Assembly (NCBI GenBank): GCA_020847315.1
Contig: JADLCF010000297.1
Location: 1-48,027, forward strand
Reading direction: 5' to 3'
Length of the DNA stretch: 48,027 bases
DNA from: Bryobacterales bacterium
GTDB lineage: Bacteria; Acidobacteriota; Terriglobia; Bryobacterales; Bryobacteraceae
Shown one piece after another: positions 20,313 through 29,050 of the stretch; the stretch's first letter is position 1; the number at the start of each line of letters is the position of its first letter. The position numbers and the translations under genes are program-made. The notes under the pieces are model-generated. The model did not search any database. It had not been told where the DNA came from and saw only the letters and a program-made list of their open reading frames with translations.

Positions 20313-21272
20313 ATGGCAGCAGCCAATACCGTCCCGTTTCCCGCGCAACCGGCATCGGAAGAGCCCGTCTTCAAACCCTGGCAGCATACGGTCATCGATC
20401 TGCTCAGGCAGGGCGCTTCCATCGTCGAGGCCATGCGCCATGTCGGTTACACGACGTTCGCGTTTTACAAAGCCTGCGATCGCGACGAGGAATTCAAGCG
20501 GCAGGTGCACCAGGCCCGCGAACTCTTTCGCGCCACAACCACCGAACAATTCCACGCTGCGGAATGTTGTGCCCGGAGCATCGTCGGCGCCATTCTCCAC
20601 AACAGCGAATTCCCCGCCAATCTCCGCCTCCGCGCCGCCCTCGCCATCCTGAACCGCAAGAGCGATCGCTGGCTCCCGAGACCCATCTTCCATCCAGCGC
20701 AGAACGGCGGCTTGGATAACCTTGTGAGCCAGGAAACCTTGGACAACTTGGACAACCCGGATCTCTCCACCGCCGCGGAAAGCGCCGGAGTCCCGGAGTC
20801 CCACTCCCGCCCCGTCTGCTCGGACTTCGAACCAGAGCCTCCCTTCGCCGAACCCAAGACCTCCTCGAGCGAAACCACAACCGGAGAGTCTGCCACAAGC
20901 CTGGACAACCTGGACAACCTGGACAACCTGGACACCGAGGACACCATGGACAACCTGGACAACGTGGACAACCTGGACAATGTGGACGGATCGGAGCCGC
21001 CCGAGGGCGAAATCGATCCCGTTCTCGCGGATTACCTTGGCAGCCGCGATCTCGCGGACTCTTTCCCGGAACGCCCGCATCCGTCCGAACTTCAGCTCGG
21101 CGCGAGATCGCGAGTGGCCTCGTCGCGCCGTCCGTCGCCGCCTCAACGCAGAAATCCCGGCCGTAGGCGCGGGATCCCCAGCGTGGATCGTGCATGTGCA
21201 ACGGGCAGGGTTCTCGAGGGGAGAGGGGAAAGAAATCCGTCTATTCGGCGCTTCCCATCACGGTCACGGTGA
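20313..21272 (+). CDS. Small-terminase-like/HTH protein with Leu-Asp-Asn tandem repeats (C-terminus uncertain)
   Basis: VIDLLRQGASIVEAMRHVGYTTFAFYKACDRDEEFKRQVHQARELFRATTTEQFHAAE (HTH-like, terminase small subunit style), then LDNLDNLDNLDTEDTMDNLDNVDNLDNVDG. Residues after about 21070 look non-native, and the 3' end overlaps the yjbQ-like gene. Confidence 0.65.
   Translation: MAAANTVPFPAQPASEEPVFKPWQHTVIDLLRQGASIVEAMRHVGYTTFAFYKACDRDEEFKRQVHQARELFRATTTEQFHAAECCARSIVGAILHNSEFPANLRLRAALAILNRKSDRWLPRPIFHPAQNGGLDNLVSQETLDNLDNPDLSTAAESAGVPESHSRPVCSDFEPEPPFAEPKTSSSETTTGESATSLDNLDNLDNLDTEDTMDNLDNVDNLDNVDGSEPPEGEIDPVLADYLGSRDLADSFPERPHPSELQLGARSRVASSRRPSPPQRRNPGRRRGIPSVDRACATGRVLEGRGERNPSIRRFPSRSR
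20904..20989 (+). repeat. 9-bp (ctggacaac) tandem repeat encoding L-D-N
   Basis: ctggacaacctggacaacctggacaacctggacaccgaggacaccatggacaacctggacaacgtggacaacctggacaatgtggac; additional units at about 20713-20759. Confidence 0.9.
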
Positions 21273-21678
21273 TCTCCCGGTTCCGGGGCCGGTCGTCGAA
21301 ATCGCACAGCACGATCTGCTGCCATGTGCCCAGCCGCAACAGCGCCTCGGTCACGGGATAGCTCCGGGAGGTCCCCATCAGCGCGCTCCGCAGATGCGCG
21401 CTGCCATTCTCATCGCCCCAGCGGGCGTTATGTGCGTAAAACTGATTCGGTGGCGCCAGTTGATCGAGCGCCCGTCGAAGGTCCGCGAGAATCCCGGATT
21501 CATACTCGACGGTGGTTATCCCCAGCGTGGAGCCCTTCCCGGAGATACTCGCTAGCCCCGTCCGAACTCCGCTCTCCCGGACAATCTGCTGTATGGCGTC
21601 CGTGATGTTCACGATATCGGTCTCTCCCTCGGTGGAGAGCTGAACCGAGCGTTGGAATACAATCATCCGCGACTCCAT
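21241..21678 (-). CDS. YjbQ family protein (secondary thiamine-phosphate synthase-type fold)
   Basis: TDIVNITDAIQQIVRESGVRTGLASISGKGSTLGITTVEYESGILADLRRALDQLAP...GTWQQIVLCDFDDRPRNREITVTVMG. Confidence 0.9.
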   Translation of the reverse strand: MESRMIVFQRSVQLSTEGETDIVNITDAIQQIVRESGVRTGLASISGKGSTLGITTVEYESGILADLRRALDQLAPPNQFYAHNARWGDENGSAHLRSALMGTSRSYPVTEALLRLGTWQQIVLCDFDDRPRNREITVTVMGSAE

Positions 21679-21809
21679 ACTATACCGTTTGGGAAGCAAT
21701 GCAAAAGCCGGAGCGCCGATCGGTTCGCAACCGGAATCGCGGGTCCGCCGTCCCCGGGGCTGCCCCGGTGATCCAACCTCGATGCTCTGAGGTATCCTAG
21801 GAATGCCTC

Positions 21810-21896
21810 GCGGATGTGGCGAAATTGGCAGACGCGCCAGATTTAGGTTCTGGTACTCGAAAGAGTGTGTGGGTTCAAGTCCCTCCATCCGCACCA
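21810..21896 (+). tRNA. tRNA-Leu (anticodon TAG)
   Basis: gcggatg...catccgc-A-CCA acceptor; anticodon stem/loop ccaga-ttTAGgt-tctgg; long variable arm; T-arm ggttcaagtcc. Confidence 0.95.
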
Positions 21897-22024
21897 CCCC
21901 GCTCTGCCCCGGGTTTTCCCTGACAAACCGGAACGAAAGTACCGTTCTGAGGGACTTCCGGCCGTCTCTCACCAGTTTCTTATCCCACACGCGCAAATTT
22001 CGGGTAAAATTCCCGTAAGAACCA

Positions 22025-22930
22025 ATGTCGATAGCGTATTTGCAATATGGTGGAGACCAGAAATTCCATCTGGAAACCGGCAGAATTTGCCAGATCGGGC
22101 GAAGCCTTTCGAACGAAGTGGTCGTGCAGGATGCCGAAGTCTCCCGCCACCACGCCTCCGTCGAAGTCCGCGGCAACGATCACATTCTGACCGACGCGGG
22201 AAGCCGGAACGGGACATGCCTCAACGGCGCCCGGATCACCGGTCCGGTGCGGCTCAAGCACGGGGACCGCATCGAGATCGGCAACACGTCCGTGATCTTC
22301 TGCCGCCCGGATGGCGGTCTTGGGCTCGGTGTCTTCGGCGAGGACGCGACCATTGCCGCTACCCTCTCCCCACCTGCGCAGCTCTGTTTTGTTCTCTCGA
22401 TGTCCGGTCTCGACAATCTCGCGCGGAATGCGGATCCAACGAAACTGGAGGCGGCGCTGGTTGCCTGCCGCAATCAGGTGGCGCAGGCGCTCGATCGCCA
22501 ATCGATTCGCGATGTCCGTTACGCCGGCGATCTCCTGATTTGCAGCATCTCCCAGGAGGGCGGCATCGACAAGCCGGACGCCCTGGAGCGGGCGCTTCGC
22601 GCCGTGAGTGACCTTGCTATCGCCCTCGAACAACTGCCGGCGCACGCCGGCGTCATCGGCCGGGTACAAGTTGCGGGCGGCTTATGGCTCCAGGAGTTCA
22701 CCGGTGGGGAGAATGGCGCGCAGAGCATGAATAACGCTCTTGCGCTTGCCTCGGAAGCCGCTCGCGACGGAGGCGCATCTTTCCTCCTCAACGGCGCGAG
22801 CACGCAGCGTGTGCGGCACTGGAGCAACTCGAACGATAAACTGCTCCTCGAACCGGCTGGCAGCGCCCAGCGGTTTCCAGGCGCGGCATCGCTGCAAATG
22901 TTCCAACTGCCCCAGGTTCTGCCGCTCTAG
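22025..22930 (+). CDS. FHA domain-containing protein
   Basis: CQIGRSLSNEVVVQDAEVSRHHASVEVRGNDHILTDAGSRNGTCLNGARITGPVRLKHGDRIEIGNTSVIF. Confidence 0.9.
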   Translation: MSIAYLQYGGDQKFHLETGRICQIGRSLSNEVVVQDAEVSRHHASVEVRGNDHILTDAGSRNGTCLNGARITGPVRLKHGDRIEIGNTSVIFCRPDGGLGLGVFGEDATIAATLSPPAQLCFVLSMSGLDNLARNADPTKLEAALVACRNQVAQALDRQSIRDVRYAGDLLICSISQEGGIDKPDALERALRAVSDLAIALEQLPAHAGVIGRVQVAGGLWLQEFTGGENGAQSMNNALALASEAARDGGASFLLNGASTQRVRHWSNSNDKLLLEPAGSAQRFPGAASLQMFQLPQVLPL

Positions 22931-24933
22931 ATCCCGGGACCTGCGCCTGCGCCGGCTGCTGCCGTTCCGCCGGTCTCGGCCTTTCGGCGGTAGATCCGCC
23001 AGCGGCGTTGATCGAGCCGCCCCTGCCTCTTGTCCCACCATGAGAGCGGGTAGCGGTAGGTATAGTCCCAGACCTTCTCGTAGTTCTCGTCCAGGCCCTT
23101 CGGCATCTTTCCGCCGTTGTCCCACACGGCATACCACTGCACGCCGCCCACGTCGTCGTACGCCGTTGCGGGCAAGCGGTCCCGGAATTGCAGCGCGTGT
23201 GGATTCGTCGAATCGAGTTGCCCCACCCAGTCGAGATCCGGCAGGTAGAAGTGGATCATCATTCCTTGAACGTTGCGATAGACCACCAGCCGGTCCCCCG
23301 CCTTCGCGTGTTCCCGCAGAAACTCCACCACCGGATAGTCGATCGTCTTGTTCAACGTGAGCTGGCGCCCCACCATGCCATAGCTCGATTCCACGGAGTA
23401 GTTGATATCCGGCCAGATCAGCACCCCGATCAACAGCAGCAACGCCAGCGCGGCTTGGCCTCGCCGGAACCATTCCGCCACCATCAGCCCCGTCAGCACC
23501 AGTGCCGCGGCAAGCACGTGATAGTAGTAGCGCGGAAGACCCTTGTCGAGGCCCACCGCGATCGTCACCAGCACCGAGATCACGATCACGAGAATCGTCA
23601 GCAGCGTCATCCCGCTCAAAGGGTCCATCGGGCGCCCCGGCCGGGGCCGCAAGCGGACGACAGCGAGTACCGTCAAGCCGGCTACTAGCAACTCGGCGCA
23701 GGCGTAGAGCGGATAGTTCTGCGGTGTGTGGTTCACCCCCAGGCCGTAAACCACCATCCCTCCCAGAAGCGCGGGGAGCATCCACGCCGCCTTCCCCGGC
23801 AGCGCAAGTTTCGCGTCTCCTCCGCGCCGCCTGGCGCGAAACACGGCAAGCGCCGCCCCCGCTAGAACGAAAGTCAGCCCGATACTGAGCCACGTGAGCG
23901 CGTCGCTCCCCTTCGCGAAGAAGACGGCTGCCGCAAGCCCGAAGGAAATGGCCACCGTCCATACCGGTACCTTCATCGTCCCCATTTCGCCCGCCGCGCC
24001 CGCCACTGGACGATTCCTCCCTAGAAAGAGATAGAACACCCCGGGGATAAGGAACAGCAGTGGCAGCATCCGGAAGTTCTCCTCCGAATGCAGGTTTCGC
24101 GCGCCGCGCAACTTGTCCCAAACGCTCGCGCCGGCGCTATCCCAAGGCTGCTTCGAGGAAACCCAACTGGAGGCGAAATCAAAGTGGAATGAAAAGAACT
24201 CGGCGCCGAACAGCACCACAAGAATCGCGGTCATCGCAGACCAGCGGAACAGCAGCTTGCGATCGCCGGTGAGCAGCACGAAGACGCACATGGATGCATA
24301 CATGCCCGCGAATCCCAGGTAGTTCGAAAGGTACATCCCGGTTGACCACGCCGCAACGCGCAGATACCAGTTCAGCCTTTGCGCCACCTCGTGATCCTCC
24401 AGGTAACGCAGAAACTCGTAGAGCAACAGCGAGCCGAAGAGAAAGACAAGCCCGTAATAGCGTGCTTGGCGAACGGCGGTAAGAAACCAGATCGACGTGA
24501 ATGCGAGCACCGGAAACAGCAGCGCGAGGTTCCCGCGTGGATAGAGCCGCCGCCCGATCAGCCAGAGCACGCCCAGATTAAGCAGACCGATAAGGGCAAA
24601 CGGCAGCCGCGCCGTAAACGTGCTGATGCCGAACAGCTCAAAGAAGAAGGCCGCCACATAGAACTGGAGCCAGCCCTGCATGCCCGGCGTAAGATGCTCG
24701 TTGAAATCGTGTGCGTCGAATCCCTGCGCTGCCAGCGTCTTTCCGTCAAAGACCAGAGGGATCAGCGAGTGGTCCCGCGCCATCGTGCGCGCCCAATTGG
24801 CCGTCGTCGCCTCGTCGCGCCAAAGGTAAGCGCCGTCCAGCCGCCAGAACAAGGCCGCGAAGGCAGCCACGGCGACGAGCGCCACAAGAGTCCAGTTCTG
24901 CTTGGGGGTGGGTGTCGTTCTGCTTGTTTCCAT
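22927..24933 (-). CDS. Glycosyltransferase family 39-like polytopic membrane protein
   Basis: AALFWRLDGAYLWRDEATTANWARTMARD, many TM segments, FTARLPFALIGLLNLGVLWLIGRRLYPR. Confidence 0.82.
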   Translation of the reverse strand: METSRTTPTPKQNWTLVALVAVAAFAALFWRLDGAYLWRDEATTANWARTMARDHSLIPLVFDGKTLAAQGFDAHDFNEHLTPGMQGWLQFYVAAFFFELFGISTFTARLPFALIGLLNLGVLWLIGRRLYPRGNLALLFPVLAFTSIWFLTAVRQARYYGLVFLFGSLLLYEFLRYLEDHEVAQRLNWYLRVAAWSTGMYLSNYLGFAGMYASMCVFVLLTGDRKLLFRWSAMTAILVVLFGAEFFSFHFDFASSWVSSKQPWDSAGASVWDKLRGARNLHSEENFRMLPLLFLIPGVFYLFLGRNRPVAGAAGEMGTMKVPVWTVAISFGLAAAVFFAKGSDALTWLSIGLTFVLAGAALAVFRARRRGGDAKLALPGKAAWMLPALLGGMVVYGLGVNHTPQNYPLYACAELLVAGLTVLAVVRLRPRPGRPMDPLSGMTLLTILVIVISVLVTIAVGLDKGLPRYYYHVLAAALVLTGLMVAEWFRRGQAALALLLLIGVLIWPDINYSVESSYGMVGRQLTLNKTIDYPVVEFLREHAKAGDRLVVYRNVQGMMIHFYLPDLDWVGQLDSTNPHALQFRDRLPATAYDDVGGVQWYAVWDNGGKMPKGLDENYEKVWDYTYRYPLSWWDKRQGRLDQRRWRIYRRKAETGGTAAAGAGAGPGI

Positions 24934-25123
24934 CGGTCTTCCAGGTGGGAGTGCGCCGCCCTGGACGGCTGCACTCGAAAAAGTTTACCAGACGAGCCAC
25001 GCCCCTTTCGCGAAACCGGAGACGCCACGCCGCTGGGATCGATACAATGCAGCTTGGCCGCGAAGGCGCAAGCCAAGCCGTGGCTGCTCGTGCAACCCTT
25101 CTCCCGAACCGAGGTTTCCTATC

Positions 25124-26353
25124 ATGCGACCATCCATCCGCACCCTCTGCCTGCTCGCTCTCCTGGCGTTGGGCGTAGCCGCGCAACCCCTGCCGCGAGG
25201 AGACGAAGCGTTCCTTGCCGACCGGCTCGCCCGCATCAAGCCCCGCATGCAGCAGGCCGTGGATCAGGGGGACATTCCCGGCGCGGTTTCGATGATAGTC
25301 AAAGATGGCAAGGTGGCTCACCTCGAAGCCGTCGGCTACGCGGATATCGAAGCGAAGAAGCCCATGCGGACCGATACCATCTTCCAGATCATGTCCATGA
25401 CCAAGCCCGTCACCGGCATCGCCGTCATGATTCTGATGGAAGAAGGGAAGCTGAGCATCACGGACCCGGTTGAGCGCCACCTTCCGGAGTTCCGCAACCA
25501 GTGGATGGTCAGCGAGCGCGAGGGCAAGGCGCGAATGGCCCTCGTCCGCCCGTCACGCCCCATCACCATCCTCGACCTGCTCACGCACACTTCCGGCATG
25601 GCGGGCTTCATGCCGGAGGGCATGAGCGATTTCATGGTCACCATGGATCGACCGTTGAACGAAGCCGTTGCCGCCTACGCCCAGGTCCCCCTCCAGTTCG
25701 AGCCCGGCACGCGCTGGATGTATTCGAACATGGGCATCGATACGCTCGGCCGCATCGTCGAAGTGGCCTCCGGCATGAAATATGAAGACTTCCTCAAGCA
25801 GAGAATCTTCGATCCTCTAGGCATGAAGGATTCCTTCTTCTATCCGCCCGCCGCCAAGCGGGAACGGATCGCCATGGTCTACGGCAAGCGCGACGGGAAG
25901 TGGGAGAGAGCGGGGGCCGGCATCCTGGGTGGAGATCCGGCCAGGTTCCGCGAGGGAGCGAAGTATCCGGGGCCGTCGTTCGGCCTCTTCTCCACCGCCG
26001 AGGATTTGTCGCTGCTCACGCAGATGATGCTGAATGGGGGCACGCTCAACGGCAAGCGCATCCTTTCGCAGGCCACGGTGAAGATGATGACCACGGTCCA
26101 GAACGGAAAACTGGAGCCTTCCGGCCACAACCCCGGGCAAGGCTACGGTCTCGCCTGGACCGTCGTGAAGGATCCGCGTTTCGAGGTGCTCCTCCGGCCC
26201 CAGGGAACCTATGGCCATGGAGGCGCTTTCGGCACGGATTACTGGGTGGACCCGGATCATCAGTTGATCGGAATCTTTATGGTGCAGGTGACGAGCGCCA
26301 CCCGGCAGGAGGAGCGCGCCCTCTCGCAGATGGCCGTCTCCGCCCTGAAGTAG
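25124..26353 (+). CDS. Serine hydrolase, beta-lactamase (class C/AmpC-like) family, secreted
   Basis: Signal peptide MRPSIRTLCLLALLALGVAAQ; SMTK active-site motif (IFQIMSMTKPVTGIAV); YSN (RWMYSNMGIDTLGRIVE); GHGGAFGTDYWVDP. Confidence 0.92.
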   Translation: MRPSIRTLCLLALLALGVAAQPLPRGDEAFLADRLARIKPRMQQAVDQGDIPGAVSMIVKDGKVAHLEAVGYADIEAKKPMRTDTIFQIMSMTKPVTGIAVMILMEEGKLSITDPVERHLPEFRNQWMVSEREGKARMALVRPSRPITILDLLTHTSGMAGFMPEGMSDFMVTMDRPLNEAVAAYAQVPLQFEPGTRWMYSNMGIDTLGRIVEVASGMKYEDFLKQRIFDPLGMKDSFFYPPAAKRERIAMVYGKRDGKWERAGAGILGGDPARFREGAKYPGPSFGLFSTAEDLSLLTQMMLNGGTLNGKRILSQATVKMMTTVQNGKLEPSGHNPGQGYGLAWTVVKDPRFEVLLRPQGTYGHGGAFGTDYWVDPDHQLIGIFMVQVTSATRQEERALSQMAVSALK

Positions 26354-26383
26354 TTCCGGGGCAAACGTTTGTGGAGGTATCCG

Positions 26384-27067
26384 ATGAAGCCTTACCGCCT
26401 ATCCCGGGAACTCGCCATCCGCGCGCGCCTCCCGCTCTTTGCCGCTCTTGCGGGAATGCTGCTGCTCGCGTCCTGTGCATCGCAGGGTCCCAACCCCGGT
26501 GCTGACGCGAATGCCGGGGCCGCCGTGAAGATCCTCAGCTTCTACCCCGGCCAGCCGGCCTTTGCCCCCGGGGATCAGGCTCAGGTCTGTTACGGCGTGG
26601 AGAATGCGCTGAGCGTCCGTCTCGAACCGCCCGTCGCGGAGATTCGGCCTCTCACCACGAAGTGTGTCTGGTTCAAACCAACCGGCTCCATGAAGCTCAC
26701 GCTGGTCGCCTCCGGCGCGGACGGCAAGGAAGCGCGGGGAACGATCGATATCACCGTGAAAGCGGGAGCGCCACCCGCTGCCACCGTTCCCCCGGAGGAG
26801 ACTTCGGGTGCTTCAATCCCGAGCGGAGGTTCCCTGATTGAGACGTTTGTCGCCACCACCACCAGCATCCCGCCGGGCGGCGGAGCCACCGTCTGTTACG
26901 TCCTGCGGGAGCCGGCCACGGTCACTCTCCAGCCGCCCTCCGGCGAATTAGGCGGAGATTTGAAGAAGTGCATCCTGCTTCGCCCCACAACCACCACCAC
27001 GTATACGCTCACCGCTGCTGCGGGGGCGAAGACCGATAGCGCGACGGTCACCATCCGGGTGGAGTAG
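26384..27067 (+). CDS. Predicted lipoprotein with two Ig-like domains
   Basis: Lipobox MLLLASC; two similar modules (SFYPGQPAFAPGDQAQVCYGVENA... and ATTTSIPPGGGATVCYVLREPA...). Confidence 0.6.
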   Translation: MKPYRLSRELAIRARLPLFAALAGMLLLASCASQGPNPGADANAGAAVKILSFYPGQPAFAPGDQAQVCYGVENALSVRLEPPVAEIRPLTTKCVWFKPTGSMKLTLVASGADGKEARGTIDITVKAGAPPAATVPPEETSGASIPSGGSLIETFVATTTSIPPGGGATVCYVLREPATVTLQPPSGELGGDLKKCILLRPTTTTTYTLTAAAGAKTDSATVTIRVE

Positions 27068-27199
27068 CGCTGCGCGGCAAGCCGCCCGCGAGCCATGGCT
27101 CCGGTGGCGGCTCCGTCACATTGCGGCCCCTGTCGTTTTCACGATAGACTTACCCGGTTCGAGACTTGACGACCAAATGCGAATCGTGGGGGCCAACGC

Positions 27200-28855
27200 G
27201 TGAACCTATCCGGCGCCGATTACCTCATTCTGATCCTGTATTTTGCCTTCACCATGGGCATTGGATGGCTCGTGAAGAAGACCGTCTCCAGCTCGGAGGA
27301 CTTTCTCACTTCCGGCCGCTCCGTTCCGGTCTGGATCACTTCCCTGGCCTTTATTGCCACCAATCTGGGCGCCCAGGAAGTGATCGGCATGTGCGCCTCC
27401 GGCGCCAAGTACGGCATCATGACGGCGCACTTCTATTGGATCGGCGCCATTCCGGCCATGGTCTTCGTGGGCATCTTCATGATGCCCTTCTACTGGAGCA
27501 GCAAGGCGCGCTCGGTGCCGGAATATCTGAAGCTGCGCTTCGATGAGAAGACCCGCGGTCTGAACGCGATTACCTTCGCGATCATGACTGTCTTCTCGTC
27601 GGGCATTTCGATGTACGCGCTCGGGCTGCTCTTCCAGATGGTTCTCGGTTGGACCTTCGAACAATCCGTGCTGCTCTCGGCGGCTATCGTGCTTGTCTAC
27701 ACCTATCTCGGCGGACTCACCAGCGCCATCTACAACGAGGTGTTGCAGTTCTTCCTGATCGTCGTCGGCTTCGCCCCGCTGGCGATTCTCGCGGTGAATA
27801 AGGCCGGCGGGTGGGAAGGCATGAAGGCGAATCTCGATCCGGCGATGGTCCACTCCTGGAAGTACATGGGTCACGCCTCGGAGAATCCGATGGGGCTCGA
27901 AATCATCGGCCTCTCTATGGGTCTCGCCTTCGTCATGAGCTTCGGCTACTGGTGCACGAACTTCCTTGTTGTACAGCGCGCCATGGCCGCGGATTCCTAC
28001 GAAGCCGCGCGGAACACACCGCTGATTGCCGCCTTCCCGAAGATGATGATGCCGTTTATCGTGATCGTGCCGGGCATGGCCGCCGTCGCGCTGGCGGCGA
28101 GCCTCTCCGGCTATCAGATGCCGGTGGGTCCGGATGGCAACACCAACTACGACCTGGTGCTGACGACGATGATGTCGGAGTTCTACCCAAGCGGCATGCT
28201 CGGGATCGGCATTACGGCGCTCCTCGCCTCCTTCATGTCTGGAATGGCGGGTAACGTGACCGCGTTCAACACCGTGTTCACCTACGACATCTACCAAAGC
28301 TACATCCGCAAGAACGCCCCGGATTCCCATTACCTGTGGGTGGGCCGGATGACCACCATCGCGGGCACGATTCTATCGATCGGCGCGGCGTATGTGGCGC
28401 GCCAGTACAACAACATCAACGACATCCTGCAGCTCGTCTTCAGCTTCGTCAACGCCCCTCTTCTTGCGACGTTTCTCCTCGGCATGTTCTGGAAGCGCAC
28501 CACGGCGAATGGAGCGTTCTGGGGCTTGCTGCTCGGCACCTTCTCCGCGGCTGCGACGCACGGGTTGACCGTGGCGGAGAACAAGGGCGGCTGGCTGGGC
28601 GCGAGCGTCTGGGAGTTCTCCTCGAGCATGGCGCAGAATTTCTGGATCGCCATCGTCGCCTGGACCGTCTGCTTCGTGATGACCATCGCGATCAGCCTCG
28701 TTACCTCGCCGAAGACCGATGCGGAGTTGAAAGACCTCGTGATGGGCTTCACCGAACATCCGCCGGAACTCGAGCTTCCCTGGTACCGCCGTCCCGTGGT
28801 GCTGGGCGTGATCGTGCTCGTTTGTTGCCTGATCTTCAATGTCTATTTCTGGTAG
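27200..28855 (+). CDS. Sodium:solute symporter (SSS family), probable sugar (galactose?) transporter
   Basis: DYLILILYFAFTMGIGWLVKKTVSSSEDFLTSGRSVPVWITSLAFIATNLGAQEVIGM; 14-TM-type hydrophobicity; adjacent galK. Confidence 0.9.
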   Translation: MNLSGADYLILILYFAFTMGIGWLVKKTVSSSEDFLTSGRSVPVWITSLAFIATNLGAQEVIGMCASGAKYGIMTAHFYWIGAIPAMVFVGIFMMPFYWSSKARSVPEYLKLRFDEKTRGLNAITFAIMTVFSSGISMYALGLLFQMVLGWTFEQSVLLSAAIVLVYTYLGGLTSAIYNEVLQFFLIVVGFAPLAILAVNKAGGWEGMKANLDPAMVHSWKYMGHASENPMGLEIIGLSMGLAFVMSFGYWCTNFLVVQRAMAADSYEAARNTPLIAAFPKMMMPFIVIVPGMAAVALAASLSGYQMPVGPDGNTNYDLVLTTMMSEFYPSGMLGIGITALLASFMSGMAGNVTAFNTVFTYDIYQSYIRKNAPDSHYLWVGRMTTIAGTILSIGAAYVARQYNNINDILQLVFSFVNAPLLATFLLGMFWKRTTANGAFWGLLLGTFSAAATHGLTVAENKGGWLGASVWEFSSSMAQNFWIAIVAWTVCFVMTIAISLVTSPKTDAELKDLVMGFTEHPPELELPWYRRPVVLGVIVLVCCLIFNVYFW

Positions 28856-28861
28856 GAAACC

Positions 28862-29050
28862 ATGAGCGATTTGAGAACACCCGTTGGCATCCTCTTCCTC
28901 CTGATGGGGATCATCGTCACCGCGTTGGGGCTGTTCGGCTCACACAACACGGCGCCCTTGACGGACGTGAACGTGAACCTCTATGTGGGTGTCTTCATGC
29001 TCTTCTTTGGCGGAGGAATGCTATGGCTCGGGTTGCGGAACGCCTCCTAG
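28862..29050 (+). CDS. Small two-TM membrane protein (62 aa)
   Basis: MSDLRTPVGILFLLMGIIVTALGLFGSHNTAPLTDVNVNLYVGVFMLFFGGGMLWLGLRNAS; 6 bp after the symporter, overlaps galK. Confidence 0.75.
   Translation: MSDLRTPVGILFLLMGIIVTALGLFGSHNTAPLTDVNVNLYVGVFMLFFGGGMLWLGLRNAS

Noticed and set aside
20223-21146. Minus-strand repeat ORF with VVQVVQ / CPGCPG runs as a real repeat protein
   Set aside because: Explained as the reverse complement of the 9-bp LDN repeat; no RBS or domain support. Retained only as an observation in the repeat finding.
21810-21896. tRNA-Leu as an attachment site for the 19-21 kb phage-like cassette
   Set aside because: The cassette lies on the 5' side of the tRNA with yjbQ between, and no duplicate of the tRNA 3' end was seen; tRNA-targeting integrases usually duplicate the 3' end.
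22682-24121. 479-aa minus ORF overlapping the FHA and glycosyltransferase genes
   Set aside because: Gly/Arg-rich out-of-frame shadow of the 22927-24933 gene.
24902-25123. N-terminal extension of the beta-lactamase-family ORF
   Set aside because: A proper signal peptide starts at 25124, and the upstream extension overlaps the divergent glycosyltransferase start.
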